A stretch of DNA of 60,000 nt from Apostichopus japonicus (Eukaryota > Echinodermata > Holothuroidea > Aspidochirotida > Stichopodidae). The notes under the pieces were generated by a model that was not told where the DNA came from, did not search any database, and worked only from the letters and a program-made list of their open reading frames with translations. Positions within the stretch are counted from its first letter, which is position 1. Each line of letters starts with the position of its first letter. A program made the position numbers and the translations under genes. Positions 12,701 through 23,596 of the stretch are shown piece by piece. The stretch is from positions 22,227,265 to 22,287,264 of the forward strand of contig NC_092573.1 of NCBI RefSeq assembly GCF_037975245.1. The letters are read 5' to 3'.

Positions 12701-15700
12701 ACATATCACTAACTTTTAAATCATGTGAATAAAAAGTTTAACATGATGTAGTTCAAATAGTTTTATCTGGTAAAAGAAGTGTGCACCATTTATGAGCACA
12801 GAAAAAAATGATCAAAATACATAGTATAACTTTAAACTGTACAGATAGAATGCAAAACGAACTGAAGAATAAGAATAAATACTTAAATTTTATTGTGCAA
12901 CCTAATCTCTTCAAATTTATACTCAACGACGATAAGGGAAAACCTTTCCATGATATCGGAACAGGTGGGCTGCTTTCGACAATCAAGGTTTTCAATTTGA
13001 ATAAAAAGCATCATGACTTTCTTTTTAAAAGCCAGAAAAAGATATTTTATGAATAATACTTGAAAATTAAAAGATGCATGAATATTCAAACAGTGTGTAG
13101 CTATTTGGTTGCAATTATGAATTTAATTCATAACTCAAGGAATATTAATAATTTTAAGATAAACAGAGAAACTATATTAAATGTAAGTTAAACTTGCTAG
13201 GACATAGTTACATTTTTCACCATGTATATAAGCCTATGACACTTCTATGTAGCCAGAAGTCACTGTTACATGGTGTATAGACAATACATTTTCACAATGG
13301 CACTATACATTAATAACCAGTAATAATATAGAAAAAAATTGTGCCTTGGAGACTTTTAATCTAGGCTATAAATGTGTTAATAAACATTTTTTTTTAATGA
13401 AAATTTGCATAGCAATTGTGTCTGTCAATAATTTCTACATTTCTTTAACATAAAGTCGCCCATGTGATAAGTTTTAAAGTTTGAATAGTTAGAAAACCAC
13501 TTGATTGGGACTACTTGATGTAGAGTTTAAAGGTCATCAGACTAGCCTCCTAAATATGCTAGAAAGTCAGAAAATGTTCACATATGCATATCACATATGC
13601 ATATTACATATGCATATCACATTTGCATATGCATATCACATATGCTCAAATTGCAACAAGCATTTTTACTGCCACCCCAAAAATAGATATATCTACACTG
13701 AGATATTAAATTGTCTATTTTAAGACTCCTCCTTTTAAGACTCCTCCATGAATGTACTTTTTGGAAACTTCCAGCCAATTTTTCTAGTGTTCTAAAATCT
13801 GGGGCCAGTACCGAGGACCTTTGATATGATTCATGCCATTGTTAACCTAGACAGTATGTTAACCTCCCCAAATATGTATCCATACATCGAAGGACTAGGA
13901 GGTATAGAAACAGATCATGAACACATCTAATAATTGTGTATGTCTGTCCACAAAGCTCATGTTGGGATTATCTATTTGTAGTTACCGACTATATGTTTGT
14001 TTAGAGTTCCCTTTGTTTGGGTTAGTTGTACTGTTATAATGAGCTATACAGACTGAATTATGCAGACATATTTACATAATACCTATATATACTATACATA
14101 CACATTGGTCTAAATATTTAGAAAAAGTTTACGTCCAATGTGACTCTTTTCTTTCATTTAGTTTGATGGTTACAAAATTAGTTTGCTCTTCGCAAATATT
14201 GCAAATAACTGGCTTGAATCGAGAGAAAAGCACATAAAATTACCATTAGCAAAAAGCAAATTAACCATACGGTTTTTTAAATTTGGAAAAATATGCTCTC
14301 AAATCAAGTGAATAGTTTACAAACTTTACTATGACAACCATTAATGAGAACTAGATATCTACTTGAATTTTTCTTCATTTCATGCCAAGAAAGATCATTA
14401 CATACACATAACATGAGAATTTTTGTTTAGTTTTTTATGAAAAGATTAAAGTATCTCGGTATCTTTCGCTTACAATGAAGTGCATTTTTTTTCTCATTTG
14501 AAGTTAATATTTAATTTTAATATATAAAAATATCAGATTATATCCAGAATCCGGGGATGTTATAACTTACAACAGCACTTTATCTCGATTGTGACATGTC
14601 AATGTTAATTCCTAACTAAGCATATGAAATTTACTTAGCAAATAAAAGATGAAACAATTTATACTGACAAAGGAAAAGACAAAAATTTGTTTGGTAACTT
14701 GGAGGAGTACAGAGCACAGATGTATGTGACTTTGAACAAGTTAAAAAGCAGTGTTTGGCATTTTGTGGTAAGATTTTCCTCATTCTGACCAATCCCTAAA
14801 ATGTTCATAATTTAATCTCCCTCTATCTAAATATGTGGTCTTTGCAGTTACAAAGTATTTGGTTGCCCAACAAATCATCAAGATATAACTGTTTAGTTCC
14901 AGTACATCAAATTTTTGTGTCCCACAAAAGTAAATGACAAATTTATTGTTTAGTTTACAACCATGTGAAATTTTCACATAATACAATCATTTCTGGTATC
15001 CACTTAGTTGAAAAAATGTTTTTTCATATTTTCAGCTCCCAACTCAAAAAGTTGAGCGAGATAACTCCAGATTTTTGCAAATTTGGACAAATTGAATGCA
15101 AACAATGCAGTTGTAAGGAAATATTTTGCATATGAAAAGATCACCTTGGAATATACTACTACTAACTGAAACAGATAGAGGGAGTTACCCTACAGTATGT
15201 GACAATGAATTCCAATTACTAAACAAAGGAAGATTGCTTTAATATGGTCAATGGCTTTTTAATGCAAATTTATATCTCATAATTTCAATATATACCAATG
15301 ATTTCATAGGTTTTTTGGTGGGAAATAATTTGAAACTTTGGTAAGAGGAAATTTATAGGTAAAACTATAATGTTGATAATTGTAGTCAGGTATTTTCTTG
15401 ATACTGCAATGATTTTTATCTTTCAACAAGAAAAAGAAAAAGAAATATAGAAAGTATGTTATGGTTGCATAGACTTTAACATGAATCATTACCTCTAGTG
15501 CTCTATTCGGGTATGTAGTCTATACATATGCATTATACAGTGATTTGTAGGATGTCTCACATTACTCTCAAACATTGTCACAAAATGTGTATTTTGTGAC
15601 ACGTAACCATTACATTAATACATGGTATAAGGTTAGTGTGAGGCAGCAGTGTATTGCATAATCAAACATTAAGGCAATTTAGCAACAATAGACTTCATTA

Positions 15701-16018
15701 CCCAGTTTTTGGCTGCCAATGTTGTAATGACTTCTCCCATTTTAAGGTCTATCAAATCATGTCAAAAGTTATTTTTCTCCTGATTAGAGTCGATTGCATT
15801 TATCATCACTATTGGGGGAAAGAGTTCACAAATTTGTTCCAATTACTCAACCTTTTGAAAATAAGTGACTAGTGTGTTGATCCTATACAACATTGGTTGC
15901 TTGTCATTAATTACTCAAACTAAGTTCCTAGGCAGGTTAATAGCAATCAACTATGTTTGACTCATAAACTGACTGTCTTGTGGTCACAGCGTGGGACGGT
16001 ATATATTTTGTATAATAC
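9786..16018. other. Intergenic stretch between USE1 and Wnt16
   Basis: This is AT-rich DNA between the convergent genes. No gene is recognised. It contains short (TA)n near 10154-10167, a (CT)n run near 10615-10635, a short ATATGCATATCAC repeat near 13580-13650, and two exon-like ATG peptides described in the findings (10104-10133 and 11225-11259). The remaining open frames are short and lysine, isoleucine and phenylalanine rich, as expected by chance in AT-rich DNA. Confidence 0.5.
13580..13650. repeat. Short ATATGCATATCAC tandem repeat
   Basis: About five copies of a 13-base unit (CATATGCATATCA with small changes) follow one another. Each contains the palindrome ATATGCATAT, so the tract could form small hairpins. 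It is probably just a young microsatellite. Confidence 0.75.
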
Positions 16019-16024
16019 TTTATT
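16019..16024 (-). promoter_or_regulatory. Candidate Wnt16 polyadenylation signal
   Basis: The + strand reads TTTATT, which is AATAAA on the Wnt16 strand. It lies 118 bases beyond the Wnt16 stop codon, a reasonable distance for a short 3' UTR. This is a hexamer match only. Confidence 0.4.
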
Positions 16025-16141
16025 AGTTTATGTTTAGCCTCTTGATCGTGTGCGAGTAGGAAATATATCATTCCATCAGGTAGATCCTCAACCCTGTGAT
16101 CAACTTTACCACATAAGTTTGTAAAGCAACAACAACAAGCA

Positions 16142-16600
16142 TCAGTTGCACAGTTGTAATTCCTCCTGCCTTTTGCATGTTTCACATTCTACGTAACAGC
16201 ACCAGTAGAACCGACAATGGCAACTTTCGGTCACGGTCCGAATCATGGTCTGGTAACCGCGTCCGCAACACATCAGCTCGCAACCGCCCACTCCAGTACT
16301 TGTTTTGTTACACAGCCTGCCTCGAGTGCCCACCGATCCGTGCCTTCTGTTCGCTTCGCAGTAGTCCGGAGAGGGCATTAAATAGACCAGATCTTGCTTC
16401 GTGTGCCTCTCTCTCTCCTGAATGGGAACGAGCTTGGCTTTCTTCTTTGAATAGTTTACGTGGTGAGCTCGGGTGTGTTTTTCCGTTAACATACTGCTGA
16501 TCTCGCGTAACTTTGGCATGGAGTTCCAACAGACTCTCGACGTGCAGGAGGCAGAAACACCGTAGCATTTGCACTTTTTGCCCATGTTGTTTACAATAAG
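16142..16600 (-). CDS. Wnt16: Wnt16, terminal exon (acylation hairpin and C-terminal cysteine-rich domain)
   Basis: On the - strand a pyrimidine-rich TTTTTTACAG acceptor opens 152 codons that end in TGA at 16142-16144. Near the start is KCKCYGVSASCTSRVCW, the hairpin in which Wnt proteins are palmitoleoylated by Porcupine. The acylated serine is the first Ser of the motif and is present. Most Wnts have CHGVSGSC here, so His-to-Tyr and Gly-to-Ala are unusual. The C-terminal domain carries the Wnt cysteine pattern (LCNKTSTGVGGCELMCCGRG, CHCRFYWCCYVECETC, final LCN). These cysteines form the Frizzled-binding finger. KQDLVYLMPSPDYC matches the Wnt16/Wnt11 style at this point. N-glycosylation sequons NYS and NKT are visible. 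The frame is intact, and the exon starts in phase 0, matching the upstream donor. Confidence 0.95.
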   Translation of the reverse strand, partial: LIVNNMGKKCKCYGVSASCTSRVCWNSMPKLREISSMLTEKHTRAHHVNYSKKKAKLVPIQERERHTKQDLVYLMPSPDYCEANRRHGSVGTRGRLCNKTSTGVGGCELMCCGRGYQTMIRTVTESCHCRFYWCCYVECETCKRQEELQLCN

Positions 16601-16942
16601 CTGTAAAAAATGAAAAAAAGGAGATTTAGAAAAGAAAGCTGAGAGCTGATTAATTTTTATTTGACATTTGCAAGTTAGAAGTGGCAATTTGACATTTATT
16701 ATTGAAAATATTTATTTCTTGAAGATTTCTGAATTTCTCATAAATGAAATGAATTTGAAGGCTGCGTTTAAATCTCTACAAATCATGAAAAGAAATTCTA
16801 AGAGTTGTACTAGTTTGAGTGACTGGACTTTCTTGCTTTCATCTTAATTTCAAGTAATTCCAGGTGTCTTTTCCTCACAAATGGTTTGACTTATCATACA
16901 AACTTTTTAATAAAGTTTTAGATAAAGTAACTTTATATTTAC

Positions 16943-17211
16943 CTGTCTACCTGCTTCGTAGTTGTGTTTGGTCATAGCATCGAACGACCTCTCACCCTCC
17001 TTGGAAGCATCGACAAACTGCCTGGTGAAGTACATACCGTACCTAATGTTATCAGAACAGCCACCCCAGGTCCAGTCTCCTGGTGGATTCACTTGTGGAT
17101 ACCTGGTGTCACATCCACAATCGAATACATCGCCTGACTCACATGATCTGGTCACATGGAACATAATGCCTGCTGAGACCATAGATTGCAAGTATGCCAT
17201 TTCACGATTTC
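16943..17211 (-). CDS. Wnt16: Wnt16, middle exon
   Basis: A 269-base exon lies between a TTTCTGTTTCACAG acceptor and a GACAG|GTAAAT donor. Its first two bases finish an arginine codon begun in the 37.1-kb exon, and it ends in phase 0 on YEAGRQ, the usual Wnt splice point. The motifs are FHVTRSCESGDVFDCGCD, WTWGGCSDNIRYGMYFTRQF and KHNYEAGRQ. The first two resemble vertebrate Wnt16 (VTRSC...CSCD, W-WGGCSDD-QYGMWFSRKF) more than other subfamilies. This part belongs to the secreted N-terminal saposin-like domain. It is followed by a 342-bp intron (16942-16601) with nothing else in it. Confidence 0.93.
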
Positions 17212-18105
17212 CTGTGAAACAGAAACGCGGAAAATTTAGTGAAACGAACGATCGTTCATCAAAATAGTTGGAAACAACACAAGATAGTGACACTGGGTGG
17301 TAATAGATGTCATCATGGCATAATATTGTACTTTTTATGTTTGGTCATTCATCAATCGTTTACTTTGGCTATCAGTAATCTGTATATTATGGAAATTGCA
17401 ATTCTTTTCTAAGATAACCGGCTTGTTCTGTGGATTAACAAAAATTATACATGTTCCCTCTCAATGGATATCTAATTCACTCATTAATCTGGTCCTGTCA
17501 GACATGTACATAATATAAACCAACCTGGTAATATTTACACCTTGGTGATTAAAAAAAATATTATTATTATACATTTTCCAGGTTATGGTGCATACAATTC
17601 AGTGGCGGATCCAGGATTTCGCCGAAGGGGGGGCCCAGATGGGAAATGCCTAATCGTCGTCCTGGGGGAGGGGTCTAAGGGGAGTGGGTTCCCCCTCCCC
17701 TTTGGGAAAATTTCACAAAATATGGAGGTCCTCGGTGCAATCTGGTGCTACTTTTCGTGAAAGTTTGGAGTAAAATTTATTTCCAATAAATCATGTATTC
17801 ATGGTTTGCCGGGCATATATTTGCAATTTCGAGCAATGAGCTGGGATTTACGTCTTTGGGGAGTAGGTGGTGATGAAAACTACCTTTTACCAGGCTACTC
17901 CAGGCCATTTCATCTTGGATGCCCCCTTCCAGATGGAGACTATTGATGCAGTCAGAATGCCCCTCTCACCTTCACTTTATCAGAATGATGGTGTACTCTT
18001 TTTGCAAATTTATTTTACAAAAAATTACACGCACAGTGGCGTAGCTAGGATTTTTTGAGTGGGGGGGCATGGGGGGCTGTTCTTTCTTGTGGGGGGGCGG
18101 AGTTT

Positions 18106-18196
18106 ACTATCTAAGCGGAGCGCCACCTTGGTTGGCGCGGAGCGTACAGAGAAAATTTGAGATTTCAGCACCCCCCAGATCGCAGGAGATGGCACC
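18106..18196. repeat. Direct repeat module, copy 1
   Basis: A roughly 90-base module starts ACTATCTAAGCGGAGCGCCA, continues through TTGGCGCGGAGCGTAC and ends in a CCCCCCAGAT-containing stretch. It is repeated in the same orientation at 19183-19275. It has an internal inverted repeat (GCGCCA and TGGCGC). It sits about 70 bases inside a CAG-type element end in both places, so it is probably a subterminal part of one element family. Confidence 0.85.
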
Positions 18197-18618
18197 TGTG
18201 AGGCAAAATAGCAACCAAAATGATGTGCAACTTTGGTGACAGAAATGCAAAAAAAGTTTTTTCTCTTTCATGCTGACTGGCCTTGCCAACTCAGCCAGAC
18301 TTTAAACTTGAGGGAAGTTGGCATCATTTGTCGTTTCAAGCTGTCAAGGCCTTTCTCCCAACTCAAACCCCTGTGGGCTACCGGTAGATTTGCAGGATAT
18401 GCACACATGTGGACTTAAATAGCATTAGAGGAAGGGGGTGGAAGACTAACACGCATCGATGTTTCGGTAATGGTCCACATTGATGGCTCGGTGCTTATTA
18501 GGCCATTTATTGGGTTTCTTGAGGCAGCTGTCATCAGAATCTGGCTTTTTGTGCCAATCGATGACCGATAACATGTATTGGTATGTAAATTTCTTGTTCA
18601 TATATCTAGCAACACTCT

Positions 18619-18836
18619 AAAAACAAATGAGTGGATTTCATTCCATTGGAGTGATCACTCGGCGCACTTCAAATTAAGAGTAAAATTTAACTCTATTGGA
18701 GTTAACCCTCACTCCTAATATGAGTGAATATAACTCTATTAGGAGTTAAGATTTACTCCAATGGAGTGGAAATTCACTCTTATACCGGAATGTGCTCAGT
18801 GATCACTCCCATGGAGTGAAATTCACCTATGTTTTT
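18619..18836. repeat. 218-bp foldback (palindromic) element
   Basis: The sequence reads AAAAACA at 18619 and ends TGTTTTT at 18836. The two halves are imperfect reverse complements along their whole length. For example, CCATTGGAGTGATCACT on the left faces AGTGATCACTCCCATGG on the right. It is built from repeated ACTCC and GGAGT words spaced about 10-20 bases apart. It could form a hairpin of about 100 bp. It looks like a foldback MITE inserted in the larger element. No coding. Confidence 0.8.
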
Positions 18837-19182
18837 ATCAGTACAGTACAGTGCATATCATCATAGACGTACGTACGTACTACGTACGTTCGTATATCAG
18901 ACGCACTCGATACCCACGATACGATACGGTCCTGGAGAAACTATTTCCACACATCATTTTTTAAGGCGATACAGTAGTGAGTATTGAACAGGCACAGCCG
19001 CATGTTTGCAGGAAATTCAGAATTCCCAATATTTTATATCTCTACCAGTAGTGAAAATCATGTTTCGACAGTTTCGTGGACATAAAAAGTTGTTTTGTGG
19101 AATATTCAATGACATATCAGGGGCGGATGCAGGATTTGTGACAGGGGGGGGTCTGACTGGTCCAGCCGCGCCTGAACGTAAG

Positions 19183-19275
19183 ACTATCTAAGCGGAGCGC
19201 CATCATCGGTTGGCGCGGAGCGTACAAGAAAATTTTTGGCTTTACAAACCCCCCAGATGGCCGGAAACGGCACTT
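19183..19275. repeat. Direct repeat module, copy 2
   Basis: This is the second copy of the module at 18106. It lies 65 bases inside another element-like end, CAGGGGCGGATGCAGGAT at 19118. The repeat shares ACTATCTAAGCGGAGCGCCA, GGTTGGCGCGGAGCGTAC, the following AGAAAATTT and the CCCCCCAGAT tract. Confidence 0.85.
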
Positions 19276-19741
19276 CCCGAGTATTCTAAGCAGTATGTAC
19301 CTAGCCTGAAAATATGGATCTCATGTCTGCAATTTCAGGCCCCCCCGTAGCTACGCCACTGATCACGCATGGGGTACTTTCCCTCGAACGCGGTAAAAAA
19401 AAAAAAAAATTTAAAAAAAAAATTAAAAAAAAAATCAGGATTTTCAAAAGGGGGGGCCCGGGCCCCCCGGGCCCCCCCCTGGATCCGCCCCTGCAATTCA
19501 CAGCAATTCGTTAAAAAGGACCAAAGTTGTGCTTTGACTATTTCGCCTTACATATCAAACTGTAGTCAACCTGAGTAATAAAAGTATGCAAACTATCTCA
19601 CTCTGCAGGTGTGCCATTGCACTGTATGAAACTGTAAAACAAGGCACTTTTTTATTACATAATCTGTGTATCCTTAATCAAGTATGCAAATTAAAATTGG
19701 CCTACTGTGGTTAATACCATTATGTACATTGTACCTGTAAA

Positions 19742-20068
19742 CAGGGGGTAGGAAAACTTCCAAAAAGTGGGGGGGGGGCACAACATCAAAGGGGCACTTT
19801 CTCATTTCACAACCACCACTCGTTATGCTATAAACCGATACACACCGGCCATATCACTTAAATATATATGTGTAAGTATGCTCTCAATACTATTATGGTG
19901 CACATTGAATAATTCAAATAAAATATTAAAATGAACAAAGGCTTAAGATATCCAAAAGACAGTTCTTCATCAAAGGGGCACATTTTATTTGCCAGTAAGG
20001 CACATTTGCTATTTTGGAATAAAGTGGGAGGGCACGTGCCCCCAGTGCCCCTGGCTTCTACTCCCCTG
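19742..20068. mobile_element. hAT-like MITE with perfect 8-bp target duplication
   Basis: The element begins CAGGGGGTAG and ends CTACTCCCCTG, which reads CAGGGGAGTAG on the other strand. The 8 bases on each side are identical, CCTGTAAA (19734-19741 and 20069-20076). Ends beginning CAG with an 8-bp target duplication are the mark of hAT-superfamily insertions. At 327 bp with no open frame it is a non-autonomous MITE mobilised in trans. Inside are repeated AAAGGGGCAC words. Confidence 0.88.
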
Positions 20069-20681
20069 CCTGTAAACATTGTTGCATTATATCAAATCTG
20101 TTTTCATTCACCTCGACAGATTTAGAATTAATTTTTCTTTGACCATGTCCATCTTCTGAAAACAAATCTTACCTTTTACATCTGATAAAAAAACAACTTT
20201 TAGAAAGTAACCTTTTAGTGATCCAGACTCAAAGGTTCATTTCTCTCACAATTAGTCTGTAGTTAAAATGACAGCTCGTATAGTAATTTGCACCACTACA
20301 CCGAAGTTAACTGTGAGTGACGTTGAAATAATGAGATGTTAGGTTGATAACTGATTGAACTTATGTCAGTTTAACCTGTCTGGATGTTATCTTGTCATCT
20401 TGATCTCTCAAGGTGAGATTTAGTACAAACCTTGTCTTCATCATTGGTTTTGGCATGCATGATCAACGTTGTCTCAGTTAGATTAAGCGGCCACACTATT
20501 AACACACTACACTGAGCATATAGTACAGTAAACCATGCATAATAGTTGTATTAGCTTTTAGGAAATCTGCATGCCATAGTTAAGTTTAGTAGAAAAAAAA
20601 GGATCTGGAGGGACACTCAATTCCCCATCAAGGACCCTATAGGAGAGAAATAAAACTGAAGACACAAACACTCAGACCCGA

Positions 20682-20946
20682 TTACAATGCTTTAAAGTGC
20701 TTGTCCAAAGGATTCTTAAACCAATTCACACTACTTGCAAGTACAACTTTCTCAGGCAAATCGTTCCACTCATTCACAACCCTATTAGAAAAAAATATTA
20801 TGCCAAATATTAATCCTACTTTGTGACTTTTGGAGTTTAAAACAATGACCTCTTGTACAACTACTATTAGCAAACATGAAAAAGTCGGTGAAGGATAAAT
20901 TGTCAAAACCATACACAATCTTGAAAACCTGAATCAAGTCCCCACA
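20682..20946 (-). pseudogene. 3' end of a non-LTR retrotransposon reverse-transcriptase ORF
   Basis: On the - strand the sequence reads GDLIQVFKIVYGFDN and then, after a frame slip in a run of T, FSNRVVNEWNDLPEKVVLAS, and stops at 20682. This pairing (DLIQ-FKI-GFD followed 40-50 residues later by NRV-N-WN-LP--VV-A-SVN-FK--LD) is the familiar C-terminal tail of CR1/Jockey-like LINE ORF2 proteins, downstream of the polymerase domain. Only this end is present, it is broken by a frameshift, and the catalytic region is absent, so it is a 5'-truncated dead copy. The family name is inferred from the tail only. Confidence 0.75.
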
Positions 20947-21679
20947 CATAACACTACACTGAGCATTTACTGTAAACCATGCACAATAGTTGTCTTAGCT
21001 TTTAGGAAGGTTTATATGCCATAATTGGTAAGTAATATATTGATGATTTCTGAAAATATTCACAAAGGAAGAAATCAGCAGTTTGATACATTCCCAATTT
21101 ACTGTCAGTTGTAATTAATAATGTTGCTTATCATCTAAGCATGGTAAAACATATTTTATATTAAGTGTAATTTCACAGTAATTTTTTAAAGTAATTTTAT
21201 TTTCAGTATGCTGCTGTGGTTATTGTCTGGGGTGGTTTACGATACATACTGTAGGTATATCTATAGCAACACAAGCTATATATGAATTAAGCATGTAAAC
21301 AAGTATTTATTCCTCTCATTATGTCAATTGAAAAAAAAATAATATGCACTTATCTCTTCTATAGTTAAAGTAAGTGTTCAACATATGACCAAGGAGACTA
21401 TACACCATGTATTAATATCAGTCAACTATTAATAAAAAACCAGTAAACGAAGATAGAAAACTGACCAGAGGGCTTTCTGTTCTTGATTCATGAATGTTCC
21501 TACAACAATTTTAGCCAAACATCTCATGACATGCCTTCCCTGCTAATTTTCTAAGTTGTAGAGAATGGAACGTGTGTCAGATTGCTGTTAAATAAGTATA
21601 CATTGAAGATATGCTACAAGCAGCAGACTGGCACCCCAGCAATAATAGATGGTCCTATAAGGATTGCCACCATCTAAGG

Positions 21680-22092
21680 CAGGAGTTCTCTAACTGGGGT
21701 GCATGAACCCCCAGGGGGTGCGTGAGTCCATCCCAAGGGGTTCGTGAGACGTTTCTGAAAGTCAAAACTAGAGTACTCTTTGTTGAACTAAAAGCTGATA
21801 TATCATATAATTTAGTAATGTACAGAAGTCGTACCTATCGAAAAACTCTTTTCGCGTTTCATACGCATATGTTGCCATAGTACCGTACCGTGCGTGTGAT
21901 AAATAACTGAATTATGAAACAGACGTTTTTTATCATTACAATTTTATACTATGAACTTGATCTTTTACGAAGCACTGTAAATGCGTATCATAGTATAATA
22001 ATGACTCAGATCATATCTCAAAAAGTTGGGGGTTTGTGGACAACTCTGACATCCACAGGGGGTTCGTGGAGGGATAGATCATGGAAACCCAG
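21680..22092. mobile_element. Candidate hAT-like MITE
   Basis: The left side reads CAGGAGTTCTCTAACTGGGG, typical of hAT-derived miniature elements. Near both ends are ATGAACCCCC/GGGGGTTCGTG words in inverted orientation. The flanking 8-mers are ATCTAAGG (21672-21679) and ATCTAGGG (22093-22100), matching at 7 of 8 positions. The extreme right end is not a clean inverted copy of the left end, so the exact boundary is uncertain. No coding capacity. Confidence 0.55.
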
Positions 22093-23301
22093 ATCTAGGG
22101 CTGTATAGTTCCATTTGTAGATCACTTGAGGTCACTTGTTGAAATTTTTATTCTAGCCCCCCCCCCCAAAAAATTGTTTGTTCTTTTAAAAAATATTAAA
22201 TATAGAATTAAATAAATATTAAAGAATCCTGTTCTATCATCGTAGTATCACATTCTGAGGCCTGTCCATCAAGGGTAATGTACTCATTAACCAGTTTGTA
22301 TCATGAGTTCTCTGCATCAATAGAGAAGCTTATGCAACTAATTCCATGTGACAAGTACTTGTCAACCGTTTTATTCTTCTATATTTTTTTATCAAGAAGA
22401 CCGTTTACCGGGATCACAGCTATATACTGGACACATCTCGGTGGCCTGTGTTTGGCTGATGCACTCTTGATCCCACGAATACAAAGACTTAAGATCAACA
22501 TTGCTTCAAGGTATTGTGCGAAATGCCAGCTCCGCATGCAGTAAAATTACTCAATTTTTTTAGCGTAATGAACAGGAAAACAGATGCAGAGAATCTCTGA
22601 CAAGTTAAGAAATATCTTTTGATTTCATATTAGAACCCCTCTAGGCATTACCAAGGTCACTTGCGTCCATCAGAACAAACAGAGATAAGTAAAGTATTGA
22701 TCGGAAATAGCTAAGGAACCTGAGCCATTCTACAGAGAAGATAATAGCGTAAAGGTCATTAACATTTTTGCCTGCCAGCTACAATCGTAGTCTGTCCTCA
22801 TATTTTGATAGCTCGTGTATAAAGTTGTTAGTAAAAGTTGAGTATAAAATGGATTCAAATTATTGACTGTTTGTCTGTCAAAGTTGAAGAGTATAGCTTT
22901 GAAAGGCAAAACAATGTCCTATTAGCAGAACCAAAATTGTAAAACTCTGTAAATGATCTTTCCATCTGAGCTTAATATTAAAATGCTTTGAGCACGGACA
23001 CATTCGTTTCTTAAAATCATGTAGACTGCATATAATCTGCATAAGTGTCTTACTTGTAATATAATCGACTTGTGTTTTGTTGACTATTAAAATATAACTT
23101 CTTGGCTTTTGGCAGCCAATTTACCTTCCGTTACCGAGACTACTAAGGTTTAATCAAAATTAAATTACAATCGATCAAATAAGACATTCACTCCACTATT
23201 GATTTATTCATCAAAGGGTCGGGTATTCATCAGGTTGCATGCGTTAGGTTAACATCAATGAGATGGTTTAACTTTAATATGACTTTGTTCCTACGAAATA
23301 T

Positions 23302-23596
23302 GTAAAAATAAGGATTTTTATAAAGTATAAAGCGCAGACATATCCACCGATAACGGTGCTCAAGGCGCATAACAATATAACCATGATCAATGATAACCTG
23401 TCAAACATAGAGACAATCCCTCCACATGGCAGCAGCTAAACAGCCCCAAACTGACATTTTTATCTCACAGGTCCCCATTTATACACCTGGGTGAAGGGAG
23501 GCAATGGAGATAAAGTGCCTTGCCCAAGGACAATGGCCAAGACTGGAACCTGCAATCCTTAGATCACACGTCCACTGCCTTGACCATAACGCTCAC
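23302..23596 (-). mobile_element. SINE with tRNA-like head and LINE-type tail
   Basis: Read on the - strand the element starts with a polymerase III A-box-like stretch (TATGGTCAAGGCAGTGGACG) and a decayed B box (GCAGGTTCCAGTC). A core with TTGGGCAAGGCACTTTATC and GTGTATAAATGGGGACC follows. The tail reads TATGCGCCTTGAGCAC, then GCGCTTTATACTTTATAA. This order of tRNA head, conserved core and a GCGC(T)TATA tail is that of SINEs widespread in marine invertebrates. At about 295 bp it looks full length but mutated. The neighbouring AT-rich DNA is unrelated. Confidence 0.75.

Larger units (their letters stand above)
18034..19361. mobile_element. hAT-like non-autonomous element inserted in the outer element
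   Basis: The left end is CAGTGGCGTAGCTAGG and the right end, read on the other strand, is CAGTGGCGTAGCTACG. The flanking 8-mers are TACACGCA and ATCACGCA, agreeing at 6 of 8 positions, which suggests a decayed 8-bp target duplication as made by hAT transposases. No transposase open frame is present. The interior has G-rich runs, a GCGCCA/TGGCGC-bearing module present twice in direct orientation, and a 218-bp foldback. The 1.3-kb length may therefore be a composite of two related short elements with further insertions. Confidence 0.6.
17600..19493. mobile_element. Outer terminal-inverted-repeat element (interrupted)
   Basis: The left end reads CAGTGGCGGATCCAGG. The right end, read on the other strand, is CAGGGGCGGATCCAGG, so 15 of 16 bases form an inverted repeat. 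CAATT directly abuts both ends (17595-17599 and 19494-19498), a possible 5-bp target duplication. No transposase is visible. Most of the interior is occupied by the element at 18034-19361. I infer a nested insertion, but the pairing of these two ends is not certain, because a third related end lies at 19118. Confidence 0.5.

Noticed and set aside
16177-16574. Open frames overlapping the Wnt16 terminal exon in other frames
   Set aside because: They are shadows of the conserved Wnt coding sequence and carry no motif of their own.
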